From Marinicellulosiphila megalodicopiae (lineage in GTDB: Bacteria > Pseudomonadota > Gammaproteobacteria > Pseudomonadales > Natronospirillaceae), in assembly GCF_045862395.1 (NCBI RefSeq), contig NZ_AP023087.1, positions 1 through 64,000 of the forward strand: a stretch of 64,000 bases of DNA, given 5' to 3'. Made by a program: the position numbers and the translations under genes. The notes beneath the pieces were generated by a model. The model did not search any database, had not been told where the DNA came from, and saw nothing but the letters and a program-made list of their open reading frames with translations. Positions 8,759 through 17,220 of the stretch are shown here, piece by piece (the first letter of the stretch is position 1; each line of letters opens with the position of its first letter).

Positions 8759-9352
8759 TTAAAATCCAGAAAAATCCTGTTCAATTGCTTCTAAAGATTC
8801 AAATAAACATTGCGCACGTAAAACAGTATTATTAGCCTGCATAAGTTTGATTCGTACCTCTTCATTTAAAGGTAGCCACATGCATAAAAAATTCAAAAGT
8901 TGTAGGCTATTTGATGTGTCAGGTAATAACGATTGGCGCTGTAAATAAGGATGTTGCTTTAAAGTGTCATAAAGCGTGATTAAAAGTTGATGAGTCGCTA
9001 CGTCAATTTCAGTATGGGTAAAAGGCAGTACATTGATTTTACTTTCCCATAAACCTGAAATAGATTGTACAGGATTGATGATTTTTACTAACTGTGTGGC
9101 TTCTAACAATAATTCCAAACTGTCATTTTGATTAAAATCTTTAATTTTTACCATACAACCAAAATTACTAAATTCAATAGACTGATTGGGTTGATGAATT
9201 TCACTGCCTTTTAATATTTGGGTGATCACAAAGGTAGAATCTGAACGCATCGTTTGACTGATCATGTTCAAATAACGTTGTTCAAATACCTTAATCTTGC
9301 ATTCGCAATGGGGCATTAACGGAATATGCAGGGGAAATAAAGGCGTCATCAT
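8759..9352 (-). CDS. Lon N-terminal (substrate-binding) domain protein
   Basis: The 197-residue protein consists of a Lon-protease N-terminal (PUA-like LAN) domain without ATPase or protease domains. The diagnostic N terminus is MMTPLFPLHIPLMPHCECKIKVFEQRYL shortened: PLFPL followed by FEQRYLNMI. Such stand-alone proteins are common in gammaproteobacteria, but their function is not established. I placed the start at 9352, where AGGA lies eight bases upstream; an upstream in-frame ATG at 9403 would add 17 residues with no homology. Divergent from minC with a short shared promoter region. The 3' end faces the insertion sequence. Confidence 0.75.
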   Translation of the reverse strand: MMTPLFPLHIPLMPHCECKIKVFEQRYLNMISQTMRSDSTFVITQILKGSEIHQPNQSIEFSNFGCMVKIKDFNQNDSLELLLEATQLVKIINPVQSISGLWESKINVLPFTHTEIDVATHQLLITLYDTLKQHPYLQRQSLLPDTSNSLQLLNFLCMWLPLNEEVRIKLMQANNTVLRAQCLFESLEAIEQDFSGF

Positions 9353-9429
9353 TTCACGAATCCTAGAATTAAATACACAATACATTGTCCTTATGAAATA
9401 CAAACAGTAAAGTAGTCGATTTTTGCCTC

Positions 9430-10134
9430 ATGAATCAAGCCTTTAGTTTTAAGTCGTCGTTACAAGCAGTGCACTTGATCGAGTTTCAAAGCGCCTGTTT
9501 AGATGAAATATATGAAAAATTACAATTTATTGAAAAAACCACCCCTAATTTAATTTTTGGCGCACCGATTGTTTTAAATTTAGAGCATATTGAGCAAGTT
9601 GTCAGTAAAGAGTACCTATATGAGTTATTGACGATGCTTAAAGGCTTTTCAATGCATCCTATAGCAGCGCAAACAAGTCGATATGAAATACAAACCTGGT
9701 TAACTGATGCCGGTTTAGCCTCTCATAAAATATCTCAAAAGAAAAATGCAAATTTCATTATTGAACAAAAACAAGAGTTATCCACAATGTTTATAGAAAC
9801 AATGGATAAACAAATAGTGTATGCAAAAAATCAACATGTTATGTTGTTAGGTGATTTACCCAAACATCATGAGTTAATCGCTGATGGCAATATCACAGTT
9901 TTGGGGACAATATTTGGAAAGGTCATAGCCGGTGCTCAAAAAAGAACCAACAGTTTTGTGTTTGCATATCAATGTCAGGCACAAAAAATTAGTGTTGAAC
10001 AAACTTGCTTTAAAACAGCTGAAATACCTATACTAGCCAGTCCGAGCCGTTTCTTTATTAAGAATAATCGGATAGAATATGCGGTCTTTTTTCAAGAGAA
10101 GGGAATAGTAAAATGTCAATCCAGTATAACCTAA
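9430..10134 (+). CDS. minC: Septum site-determining protein MinC (divergent, orphan)
   Basis: MinC inhibits FtsZ polymerisation, working with MinD at the inner membrane to block polar division. The 234-residue length fits the family. The N-terminal domain (about 1-110) is poorly conserved, as usual. The C-terminal beta-helix domain (about 125-230) carries the recognisable VMLLGDLPKHHELIADGNITVLGTIFGKVIAGA segment in shortened form: GDL, ELIADGNI, VLGTIFGKVIAGA. After it, the usual Gly-Asp/Asn-Ala segment is altered (AQKRTNSFVFAYQCQA). Unusually, no minD or minE follows; the next gene is a UPF0158 member that overlaps it by 22 bases. It could be a second MinC or a relocated one. Confidence 0.75.
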   Translation: MNQAFSFKSSLQAVHLIEFQSACLDEIYEKLQFIEKTTPNLIFGAPIVLNLEHIEQVVSKEYLYELLTMLKGFSMHPIAAQTSRYEIQTWLTDAGLASHKISQKKNANFIIEQKQELSTMFIETMDKQIVYAKNQHVMLLGDLPKHHELIADGNITVLGTIFGKVIAGAQKRTNSFVFAYQCQAQKISVEQTCFKTAEIPILASPSRFFIKNNRIEYAVFFQEKGIVKCQSSIT

Positions 10135-10577
10135 TAGAAGATGCTTTTGACTTTGCCAGTTTTGGTTATTACGGTCAAAGTGAAGCGTATATCAATATCG
10201 ATACAGACGAAATCGTGCTGTATCGAGAAAATGATCCACAATATGGTGAATTACCAGCGGATATCGAAGACGATAAGTTCGTTAAAATACCTCATAAGCG
10301 TGATTTAAACCTTGGCTCAAGTTTACCAAAACGATTTGCCAAAATGTATCCAGCTATCGAATCTGAAGTTGCTGCTATTTTTAGAAAAGCAGGCGCGTAT
10401 CAAAATTTCAGACAATTGCTAGCAAGAGAAGATCTGGTCATTGCTTGGCGTGATTTTGATAAGTCTGAGCAAAGCAAAGCATTATTAAACTGGTGTGAAT
10501 TGAATCAAATTGATTTTGTTGAAACAGCAATAGATGATGAAGACGAAGACGATTCAGGCTTTTTTGAAGAAGATTAA
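10113..10577 (+). CDS. UPF0158 family protein
   Basis: The 154-residue product resembles the uncharacterised UPF0158 family: it begins with a segment around DAFDFASF, contains Y-I-N-I-D-T-D-E-I, a middle helix region (KRFAKMYPAIESEVAAIFRKAGAY) and a WCELNQIDF motif, and ends in an acidic tail (DDEDEDDSGFFEED). Function unknown; no signal peptide or membrane segment, so cytoplasmic. Its start overlaps the last 22 bases of minC in another frame, and AAGGGA lies upstream, which indicates translational coupling. A good terminator follows. Confidence 0.75.
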   Translation: MSIQYNLIEDAFDFASFGYYGQSEAYINIDTDEIVLYRENDPQYGELPADIEDDKFVKIPHKRDLNLGSSLPKRFAKMYPAIESEVAAIFRKAGAYQNFRQLLAREDLVIAWRDFDKSEQSKALLNWCELNQIDFVETAIDDEDEDDSGFFEED

Positions 10578-10607
10578 TTCAACGCTATTGAGTTAAAGAT
10601 AGTGATA

Positions 10608-10640
10608 GTGCGTTATTGGTCAATAACGCACTTATTTTTC
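10608..10640 (+). terminator. Rho-independent terminator after UPF0158 gene
   Basis: The arms GTGCGTTATTG (10608-10618) and CAATAACGCAC (10621-10631) form an 11-bp stem around a tiny loop, followed by TTATTTTT. It ends the minC unit. From here to 10837 I see nothing else of note apart from the expected promoter of the lipoprotein gene. Confidence 0.85.
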
Positions 10641-10837
10641 CTTTTCCTTATTTTCTACTTAAAATTATTTAAACCTCCCTACATCGCTGCATGAACCAGT
10701 TGGCTGATACAACTTGAACTCATCGACAGAACTTTAAAAAATATCGCCATCAGACAGGCTTAGTCCATTTGGGCAATAGATTGAATGGATTTACCCACTA
10801 TACTCAATGCCACATTTAAGAGTGAATGAGGCAGTAT

Positions 10838-11617
10838 ATGAATTTATTTTTAAAGCATCTATGGGTCATAGTATTGCTTAGTTCTTGTTTAGATATTGAA
10901 CAATTAAGCGATGATTCGACATTCAGTCAAACTGATACTTCAACCGATCAAGCCGATCAAATAGAAAACGAAACACAAACTGAAATAACTACTCAAACAC
11001 ACAGTGATACAACGGTACAAACTCAAACAGAATCTACTGATAGCCAGCAAACATTGTTTATCCAGGTAAAAGCCAGTTTGAATACATTAAACGACCCTTT
11101 ACCAAAAACTTATTATTTTGAAGTCATTGTGCCTGCGCGTGAAAATTATGAGATTGCGCTTAATCAACAAGTTGTGACAACTGCAACTGCTGGACTGGGT
11201 GACATCATTGGGCCTGCCTCCGGTTTACGATCCACTCATACTAAAGTGTTGCAAAGTATCATGATTGAACAATCTGGCACCTACAACATTGCAGTGCAAA
11301 ATGAGATCGAAACGCAGTTCTATTCTGTGGATATCGCAAATTCAGAATGTCTGAGCAATCAACAGTATTACGATCAATACGTAAAAAATAGTACAAACCA
11401 ATGCTTAAACTGCCATAGCCAGACAGGAAGCGCACCATACTCTTTTAGCAGTTATTTAGACATTGAAAACTATATAGAAGGGCATCACACAACATTTGCT
11501 GCCCAACCTGGTAAAACCTATCACGGTGGCGGAAAAAGATTCGAGCAAAACGACAGCATGCATCAACGTTTTTTAAACTTACAGCATCGAATTGTGAATA
11601 ACTGGGTATGTTTATAA
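10838..11617 (+). CDS. Lipoprotein with a single c-type haem motif
   Basis: The product (259 residues) has a lipoprotein signal with lipobox LSSC (Cys17), so it is expected to be an envelope lipoprotein. A Thr/Gln/Asp-rich low-complexity spacer (about 25-70) follows, then a beta-rich domain (about 70-165). The C-terminal part contains CLNCH at residues 189-193, a c-type haem-binding motif, followed by a short helical tail that resembles part of a cytochrome-like domain. Other cysteines (before the motif in SECLSN and at the C terminus in NNWVCL) may form a disulphide. I chose 10838 because GAGG at 10828-10831 is well placed; 10826 would destroy this. Partner and function unknown. Confidence 0.6.
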   Translation: MNLFLKHLWVIVLLSSCLDIEQLSDDSTFSQTDTSTDQADQIENETQTEITTQTHSDTTVQTQTESTDSQQTLFIQVKASLNTLNDPLPKTYYFEVIVPARENYEIALNQQVVTTATAGLGDIIGPASGLRSTHTKVLQSIMIEQSGTYNIAVQNEIETQFYSVDIANSECLSNQQYYDQYVKNSTNQCLNCHSQTGSAPYSFSSYLDIENYIEGHHTTFAAQPGKTYHGGGKRFEQNDSMHQRFLNLQHRIVNNWVCL

Positions 11618-11663
11618 CTTGAGCAAATAACGAGCTGATTAAAATAAACGCTTGTGGATAACT

Positions 11664-12560
11664 TTAAACCGATTCAAATCGATGGCAAATTAATTGATAA
11701 AATCGTGTTAAATGAATCGGTTTATCCTGTTGATAAGGATGAATCGCATAAACAGGCCATTTAGGCCCTTGAATTTGCTTAGCAATGTGGACTAATTCAC
11801 CAGATTCAATCAACGGTTTAGCCAAAATATCCGGTACTAACACAATCCCCAAGTGTCTCAACGCCATACCAACCGAGGCGGGTAGTGAGTTATTTTTGGC
11901 AAATTGCTTTAATTGAACGGTCTCTTGTTTTTGTGTAGATAAATCCGTTACCAATGTTTGAGCATGTTGCCACGAAGAAGCAATCCAACGATGTTCTGTT
12001 AAATCCTGTTGAGTATGAATCTCACCGTGTCTTTGAATATAAGTAGCAGACGCACAAAACACTTCCGTTAATGACCCCACTGGCAACGCCCGATAACTAC
12101 TATCTGGAAGCTCGCCAATATGAATCGCCATATCTAATTGATTCTCGACCAAATCCAATGATTGATCATCTGCAATTAAAACAGGCTCAATATTAGGGTA
12201 TTCAATACATAACTGTTCAATAGCAGGCAGTATGATCGAATCCTGCAAACTATGAGCAAATGTCACTGCAAAACGTCCACTAGGTGTAACGCCTTCTTCG
12301 CTTAAATCATTAAACAACAATGAAACCTGATCTTGTAATACCACACAACGCTCAAGCAATTGGGAGCCAAGCGCCGTTAAAGACAATTCACGAGTGGTTC
12401 GATTAAGTAAACGAATACCCAATTCACGTTCAAGCTGCGTAATTTGCTGACTGACTGCCGATTTAGAAATACCTAAATGTTTGGCCGCCTGAGTAAACGA
12501 ATGCTTTTGTGCGACCACGGTGAATACCATTAATCGAGGTACTAATTTTAGATTGTTCAT
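11664..12560 (-). CDS. LysR-family transcriptional regulator
   Basis: The product is a 298-residue LysR regulator. The N-terminal winged helix-turn-helix (about 1-62) contains AAKHLGISKSAVSQQITQLEREL and LLNRTTRELSLT in the normal spacing; the remainder is a periplasmic-binding-protein-like effector domain. The Arg-rich HTH end (NRTTR) is typical of the large AaeR/DsdC-like subgroup that controls neighbouring genes. It is divergent from the DUF1330 gene at 12667, about 105 bases away, which is its most likely target. Ligand unknown. Confidence 0.88.
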   Translation of the reverse strand: MNNLKLVPRLMVFTVVAQKHSFTQAAKHLGISKSAVSQQITQLERELGIRLLNRTTRELSLTALGSQLLERCVVLQDQVSLLFNDLSEEGVTPSGRFAVTFAHSLQDSIILPAIEQLCIEYPNIEPVLIADDQSLDLVENQLDMAIHIGELPDSSYRALPVGSLTEVFCASATYIQRHGEIHTQQDLTEHRWIASSWQHAQTLVTDLSTQKQETVQLKQFAKNNSLPASVGMALRHLGIVLVPDILAKPLIESGELVHIAKQIQGPKWPVYAIHPYQQDKPIHLTRFYQLICHRFESV

Positions 12561-12666
12561 TTTTACTTAACTATATTGTCATTTTATAACTATTGTTTCA
12601 TAAAATATGACTGTTAACATGGTTTTATTGAAGCGAATACACGCCTCTTTAAAATGGAGCAAACAA

Positions 12667-12948
12667 ATGACAGCGTATGTACACGTGAGTTTTACAGTGA
12701 AAAATCCTGAATTAATGCAGGCATATAGCGCAAATGCCGCACAAACCATCAAAGCGTTTAAAGGGGAGTTTTTGGTAAAAGGGCCGGTTGTGAATCTACA
12801 CGGTAAGTCTGACTATAACTTTATGGCAATGATCGCATTTGAATCTAAAGAAATGGCCACACAGTGGTATGAATCAAGTGAGTATCAAAAACTAATAGCA
12901 CTAAGAAATGAAGCAATGGATTCGCAGTTTTCATTAATTAATGGCTAA
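12667..12948 (+). CDS. DUF1330 family protein
   Basis: The 93-residue product is a small ferredoxin-like alpha/beta barrel protein of the DUF1330 family: it begins MTAYVHVSFTVKNPELMQAY, has FKGEFLVKGP at the centre and the end-helix motif FESKEMATQWYESSEYQKL. Function unknown, though members are often near stress regulators. The start at 12667 is preceded by GGAG with seven bases spacing; an upstream frame from 12607 is unsupported. It is paired divergently with the LysR regulator. Confidence 0.82.
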   Translation: MTAYVHVSFTVKNPELMQAYSANAAQTIKAFKGEFLVKGPVVNLHGKSDYNFMAMIAFESKEMATQWYESSEYQKLIALRNEAMDSQFSLING

Positions 12949-13042
12949 ACAAGTAAGTATCCAAAAGATTTAAATAGACTGGAAAAGTCTATATCATCTG
13001 TCTTTAGGATACTTAAAACAGCCACAATACAAAGAGAGCATA

Positions 13043-14467
13043 ATGACAAATACAGAATTAATGGACTCGTTAAATATTCAGAGAAATGGATTAGACAATA
13101 CAAACAGAGTGTTAGAATTAAATTTAAAAGAAATGGACACTCATAAAGATTTATTAACAAAAGATGAAAAAATAAAAGTATTGGATTTATGGCGTTGTGT
13201 TGCGCAAAGTATTATTAATATAGAGTTAATCAATGAAGAAACTTCAGGAAATTATTTATTAAACACACAACAAAAAATAGAACAATTTCATTTAAATTTA
13301 TTGTCATTTTCAACAGCGTATCGATTTGCACTTCAATTTATAGCGTTAATTGAAAAAGATAAACGTTGTGTAAAAATATTAGAACAAAAAAATTCTTCAT
13401 TAGGCCTTCAAAAAAGTGCATATAAATTATTTAAATTTCACTTTTTAAATATAAAAATGGCCAGCCGCTTCAGCGCATTATTATTAGTATATAAAACCAA
13501 TTCCGAATTAATGGCTGATCCACAACAAAGCCAATTTTTAGAAGATAAGAACATTATTTATCAATATGCAAAAAGTGAAGGGGTAAAACTGACCCTTAAA
13601 AATGCATTAAATATATTAAAAACCGGCTCGTTTAAAGCGTGGTTTCCTATCCAAAAAGGCGTTGCCAATACCATTGGTAATATTAAAGTTTGGCGAAAAG
13701 GACAGTCTTTAATCACAACAGAGCAAGTTGAACAATTATTAACCACTATAGAACCTGGCGATATTTTGCTGCAAAGACGAGAATGGCAAGCCACCAATGT
13801 GGGCATTCCTGGGTTTTGGTCCCATGCAGCTTTTTATCTGGGTAATAATCAAGTTCGAGTTGCTTTTTTTGAAGATGTTGAAGTGAAAGAGTGGGTGAAA
13901 GGCAAAGGAATGGAAAGCGGCGAGTTTTCAGAGCTACTGCAAACCACTTATCCAGAAAAATACGCAATGATGCAACAAAAGCAAAATGAGAAAGACAGAA
14001 ACGTCATTGAATCCATTGCGCCAGGAGTGGTCTTTACCTCATTACACCAGTCTTTATTATGCGACAGCGTTGTTGTTCTTCGTCCAAGATTATCCAAACT
14101 AGAAAAAGCCAAAGCCATATTTAACGCATTTTATTATGCAGGTTTGCCTTACGATTATAATTTTAATTTTTTAAAAGATGACGCGTTAGTTTGCAGTGAA
14201 TTAATTTATAAATCCTATCAAAAAACAGACAAGCAAAAAGGCATTGAATTTCCAATCAATAAAATAGCAGGAAAAGTCATGATGCCTGCAAACGACATTG
14301 CAAAAATGTTTAGTGAACAAGTTGAAACTGACAAACAACAATTGGAAATGGTGTGTTTTTTAGATGGTAATGAAGCTGAAAAAATAGCCGTTGAATCGAC
14401 TCAAGATGAATTTGTTAAAAGTTATAAGCGACCTAAGTGGCATGTATTTTTGAATGAGAAAATTTAA
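13043..14467 (+). CDS. YiiX/YebB-like permuted papain-fold protein (C92 family)
   Basis: The N-terminal 220 residues are helical and unrecognised. The C-terminal part (about 235-460) matches the permuted NlpC/P60-like C92 family: GDILLQRREWQ opens the domain, WSHAAFYLG holds the candidate catalytic His261 and ALVCSELIYKSY the candidate Cys384. In this circularly permuted fold the histidine precedes the cysteine. Members are predicted amidases or acyltransferases acting on lipids or peptides; the substrate here is unknown. No signal peptide is seen. The gene stands alone between a DUF1330 gene (94-base gap) and the convergent nhaR. Confidence 0.75.
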   Translation: MTNTELMDSLNIQRNGLDNTNRVLELNLKEMDTHKDLLTKDEKIKVLDLWRCVAQSIINIELINEETSGNYLLNTQQKIEQFHLNLLSFSTAYRFALQFIALIEKDKRCVKILEQKNSSLGLQKSAYKLFKFHFLNIKMASRFSALLLVYKTNSELMADPQQSQFLEDKNIIYQYAKSEGVKLTLKNALNILKTGSFKAWFPIQKGVANTIGNIKVWRKGQSLITTEQVEQLLTTIEPGDILLQRREWQATNVGIPGFWSHAAFYLGNNQVRVAFFEDVEVKEWVKGKGMESGEFSELLQTTYPEKYAMMQQKQNEKDRNVIESIAPGVVFTSLHQSLLCDSVVVLRPRLSKLEKAKAIFNAFYYAGLPYDYNFNFLKDDALVCSELIYKSYQKTDKQKGIEFPINKIAGKVMMPANDIAKMFSEQVETDKQQLEMVCFLDGNEAEKIAVESTQDEFVKSYKRPKWHVFLNEKI

Positions 14468-14531
14468 ATAATGAAAGCGAAAATATTGAAAAAATTATGA
14501 AGTGTAGTTAAAAAAAATAAAAAATCAGTTG

Positions 14532-15422
14532 TTAATTTAACCAATCTCTCGCAGTTTGATTAATAGCAATTAGTGCAGGGTTTGATAATCGTCGTTCACT
14601 TGATATCGCAAAAAATTTTTCACGAATGTCTTCGCATTGTCCAATTATTTCAACTTGATATTGGTTAGCAACTTCATTGGCGATAGCGGATGGCACAATA
14701 AAAATGCCTGCGCCTGCTTGACCAAAGGCTTTCATCAACGCGCTGTCGTCAAATTCTCCTGTGATATTTGGATGAAGGTGCAATTTATCAAGCCATTGCA
14801 GAAGCTGGGTCTGTACTAATGACAGGTCGCTGGGGATCAATAATGGCGCACCTGATAAGCACTTTGGAAAGCTTTGAGTTAACTCTTTTGCTAAATTAGG
14901 TGCTGCCATAAACGACACACCACATTCTCCTAGAGAGTGACTAAATCCACGTACACCAAGGTGTTGGGGAATCGGTCCATCGGCAATAATTAAATCTAAT
15001 TTATGAAGGGCTAATTCAGCTAAAAGGCTTTCAAGGCTATTTTCTTTACAAATGAATCGAATAGGATCATCTAAGTTCATAGCAGGAGCAAGAAGACGAT
15101 ACGCAATAGATTTTGGCACGACATCCGCCACGCCTACTTTAAGAACCTGGGTGCGATCTGTAGAGGCATTTTTTACCGATTGTTCTAACTCACTTCCCAA
15201 AGAAAAAATCTCATCAGCATAGCTTAATACCATGCGACCAGTTTCCGTCAATTCTAGATTACGGCCAGCTTTAGTAAAAAGCGCTTCGCCTAATTGTTCT
15301 TCAAGTAAGCTAATTTGCCCACTGATGGTTTGAGGAGTGATATGCAAATATTCACTGGCTTTAATGATGCCACCTTGTTTTGCTGCGGCCCAAAAATATC
15401 GTAAATGCTTGAAATTGATCAT
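14532..15422 (-). CDS. nhaR: LysR-family regulator NhaR-like
   Basis: The 296-residue product resembles NhaR, a LysR activator that responds to sodium and pH and, in E. coli, controls nhaA, osmC and the pga polysaccharide operon. The N-terminal HTH contains LHITPQTISGQISLLEEQLGEALFTKAGRNLELTE shortened: TPQTISGQI, LEEQLG, and AGRNLELTETG as in NhaR. The effector region includes VGVADVVPKSIAYRL, HKLDLIIADGPIP and GECGVSFMA, also NhaR-like. It is divergent from the HPF/RaiA gene 123 bases away and convergent with the C92 gene. No antiporter gene is adjacent, so the target is not evident here. Confidence 0.85.
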   Translation of the reverse strand: MINFKHLRYFWAAAKQGGIIKASEYLHITPQTISGQISLLEEQLGEALFTKAGRNLELTETGRMVLSYADEIFSLGSELEQSVKNASTDRTQVLKVGVADVVPKSIAYRLLAPAMNLDDPIRFICKENSLESLLAELALHKLDLIIADGPIPQHLGVRGFSHSLGECGVSFMAAPNLAKELTQSFPKCLSGAPLLIPSDLSLVQTQLLQWLDKLHLHPNITGEFDDSALMKAFGQAGAGIFIVPSAIANEVANQYQVEIIGQCEDIREKFFAISSERRLSNPALIAINQTARDWLN

Positions 15423-15454
15423 AATTATAATAGTTCGAGAAAAACTGATAATAG

Positions 15455-15468
15455 CGAATGATTATTCG
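15455..15468. promoter_or_regulatory. Short dyad in the nhaR/hpf divergent promoter region
   Basis: CGAAT (15455-15459) and ATTCG (15464-15468) form a dyad separated by GATT, within a longer near-palindrome of ATAAT...ATTAT flanks. It could be the NhaR operator, since LysR regulators bind partial dyads near their own start. The match is too short to be sure. Confidence 0.3.
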
Positions 15469-15545
15469 ATTATATATTATAAGATTTTGTTTGTATGCTT
15501 AAAACTCAAACGTAATTAATCCAATATTGGAATCAGGAGAGAAAG

Positions 15546-15959
15546 ATGAAGATCAAAATTAAAGCCCGTCATTTAGCATTAACTTCAGAGTTAAAAAACT
15601 ATGTAAAACGTCGTATTCTTTTTGCATTAGATTCGCGTCGTGAAAACATAAAACGCATTGAGGTGACACTTTCTGATATCAACGGACCAAAGGGTGGAGA
15701 AGATAAACGTTGTCAGGTACTGGTTAAGCTTAATGGTCAGCAAGATGTGATCATTAATGACAAGCAAGTACAAATATTTTCAGCGATCGACAAAGCCGCG
15801 GACAGAGCAAGTCGATCAGTATCTAAACGTATTGAGCGTTTACAGCATAAAGCGACTCGTATTAAATCGGTTTTTCGAAAAGTTAGACCACAAAAAAGTG
15901 AGAAGCCAGATATTTATGAAGAGTATGAAAATGAATATGGGTATTTTGAACACGCGTGA
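15546..15959 (+). CDS. HPF/RaiA-family ribosome-associated protein
   Basis: The 137-residue product belongs to the S30EA/hibernation-promoting-factor family that binds idle 30S ribosomes. It starts MKIKIKARHLALTSELKNYVKRRI, continues through the beta/alpha/beta core with VTLSDINGPKGGEDKRCQVLV and the helix DKAADRASRSVSKRIERLQ, and ends with a variable Lys/Glu/Tyr-rich tail. It lacks the long C-terminal dimerisation domain, so it is the short type; the usual MQ-I-tyrosine-lysine order differs from RaiA, so I leave it at family level. Divergent from nhaR, with AGGAGAGA just upstream and a terminator downstream. Confidence 0.85.
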   Translation: MKIKIKARHLALTSELKNYVKRRILFALDSRRENIKRIEVTLSDINGPKGGEDKRCQVLVKLNGQQDVIINDKQVQIFSAIDKAADRASRSVSKRIERLQHKATRIKSVFRKVRPQKSEKPDIYEEYENEYGYFEHA

Positions 15960-16001
15960 GTGGTCTATGCTCAAAATCTGAAAAACTAGAAAATATGTTA
16001 T

Positions 16002-16041
16002 AAAGGCGAATTCATTATTTAATATGTGGTTCGCCTTTTTT
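16002..16041 (+). terminator. Rho-independent terminator after HPF/RaiA gene
   Basis: The arms AAAGGCGAA (16002-16010) and TTCGCCTTT (16030-16038) enclose a 19-base loop and are followed by a T run. It is consistent with termination of the upstream gene. Confidence 0.75.
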
Positions 16042-16083
16042 GTTTCTTTAGTATTCTCCTGTCTGTCTTGATAGTCTGTTTGT

Positions 16084-16272
16084 TTTGGAATGGGAGAGCG
16101 ATTTTACATTGGTTCAAACTTAGCGGTTATTGAAATGATGATGTGTCTGGGTATGATATTAAAAACGTTTGATATTCAAAAGGTAGACAATCAAAAAGCT
16201 CAAATGGATGTTTCAATCTATTTGAGAATGAAACATGGTTTGAAGTTGGTGTTGATTGAAAAATCCATTTAG
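16084..16272 (+). pseudogene. C-terminal remnant of a cytochrome P450
   Basis: The translated stretch FGMGERFYIGSNLAVIEMM matches the P450 haem-loop signature F-G-x-G-x-R-x-C-I-G and its following L-helix (LA..E). The cysteine that would ligate haem iron is a tyrosine (TAC, one base from TGC). The fragment continues through ILKTFDIQ and ends with SIYLRMKHGLKLVL, a typical P450 C terminus. A TAG at 16072-16074 lies three codons upstream in the same frame, and no upstream P450 body is present. It is therefore a decayed remnant of about 62 codons, with the rest deleted. It ends by overlapping the convergent gene by four bases. Confidence 0.75.
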
Positions 16273-17216
16273 TTAATAGATTCTAAATACTGTTCTACCA
16301 CATCATATCCTAAATATTTATTTGTTAAAGTGATATACGGTGATCGTTGATTTATGCCAATAAATGCTAAAACGATGTTATTGTTTTCTGGATGATCGAC
16401 TGCATTGCTAAGTAAGAAATTAATCAATAATATATTGGTTGATTTAGCTTGTTTCTCTTTCAATAACTCGATTACCCATTGATTTGATTCAATCGAAACT
16501 TCAATGCTTTGAATTAATATATTTTTTTCAAATACTTTAGAGTTGGGCCATTTCTCTTGAGCGTTATTTAAGTTTGTGGTTGTATTTGTACTAAAATTGT
16601 TTTGTACAAACGCTGAGAAGTCATCAATTAATGGGTGATCTTTAAAAGAAATGCCGTATTTGTTGTATAAATAGTTTTTTCTATTTTTTAAAGTTTCGAC
16701 TATTACTGTGTGTTGAATATTCCTATTGTGCTTATTTTTCTGCAATCTATAAAAGCTTGAGTAAAGATTATGTTTGAAATTATTAGGTAATGTAGATTCA
16801 ACTAATCCAAGTTCTTTTATGTCTTTTTCTTTAAACTCGATCGTTTCCAATACTGTATAAATAGGTAAATACAATTGTTTGATTTGAACTTCATTATAAT
16901 GATCGTAGAATGTATTAAAATACATAAGATAATTAGAAAAAACATCAAAATTTGATTGATGTTCATTCATTAGTTGATGAGTTTTATAAAACTGATTAGC
17001 ATGTTCTGAATTGTTATAAAATGAATTATTCTTCAAATATACAGAGTTAGTTTTATCGGTTGATGTAAAATTTGTAAAAAATGGGTCAGTTGTAATACGA
17101 TTTATTTCAACTGATTCGGGTGCAAAAAAAATAAGAGCCAGACTTAAGGATTCGACTATGATGGATGATACGATAAGTACCTTCAGCCAGTTTATTCTCT
17201 TCTTGAACTTTTTCAT
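16269..17216 (-). CDS. Membrane-anchored hypothetical protein
   Basis: I do not recognise this family. The 315-residue product begins MKKFKKRINWLKVL, has one N-terminal hydrophobic segment (about 10-32) and a long Asn/Lys/Phe-rich remainder without cysteine or obvious motif, so it is probably anchored in the inner membrane with a periplasmic body. The start is uncertain: ATG at 17216, ATG at 17231 or TTG at 17246 are all in frame, the latter two overlapping the end of the ABC permease gene. It is the last gene of a probable operon with the two ABC genes. Its composition is more AT-rich than the ABC genes, suggesting a different origin. Confidence 0.55.
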   Translation of the reverse strand: MKKFKKRINWLKVLIVSSIIVESLSLALIFFAPESVEINRITTDPFFTNFTSTDKTNSVYLKNNSFYNNSEHANQFYKTHQLMNEHQSNFDVFSNYLMYFNTFYDHYNEVQIKQLYLPIYTVLETIEFKEKDIKELGLVESTLPNNFKHNLYSSFYRLQKNKHNRNIQHTVIVETLKNRKNYLYNKYGISFKDHPLIDDFSAFVQNNFSTNTTTNLNNAQEKWPNSKVFEKNILIQSIEVSIESNQWVIELLKEKQAKSTNILLINFLLSNAVDHPENNNIVLAFIGINQRSPYITLTNKYLGYDVVEQYLESIN

Positions 17217-17220
17217 ATAT

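Noticed and set aside
15757..15981. Overlapping open frame within the HPF/RaiA gene
   Set aside because: It is a frame shadow of the recognised gene.
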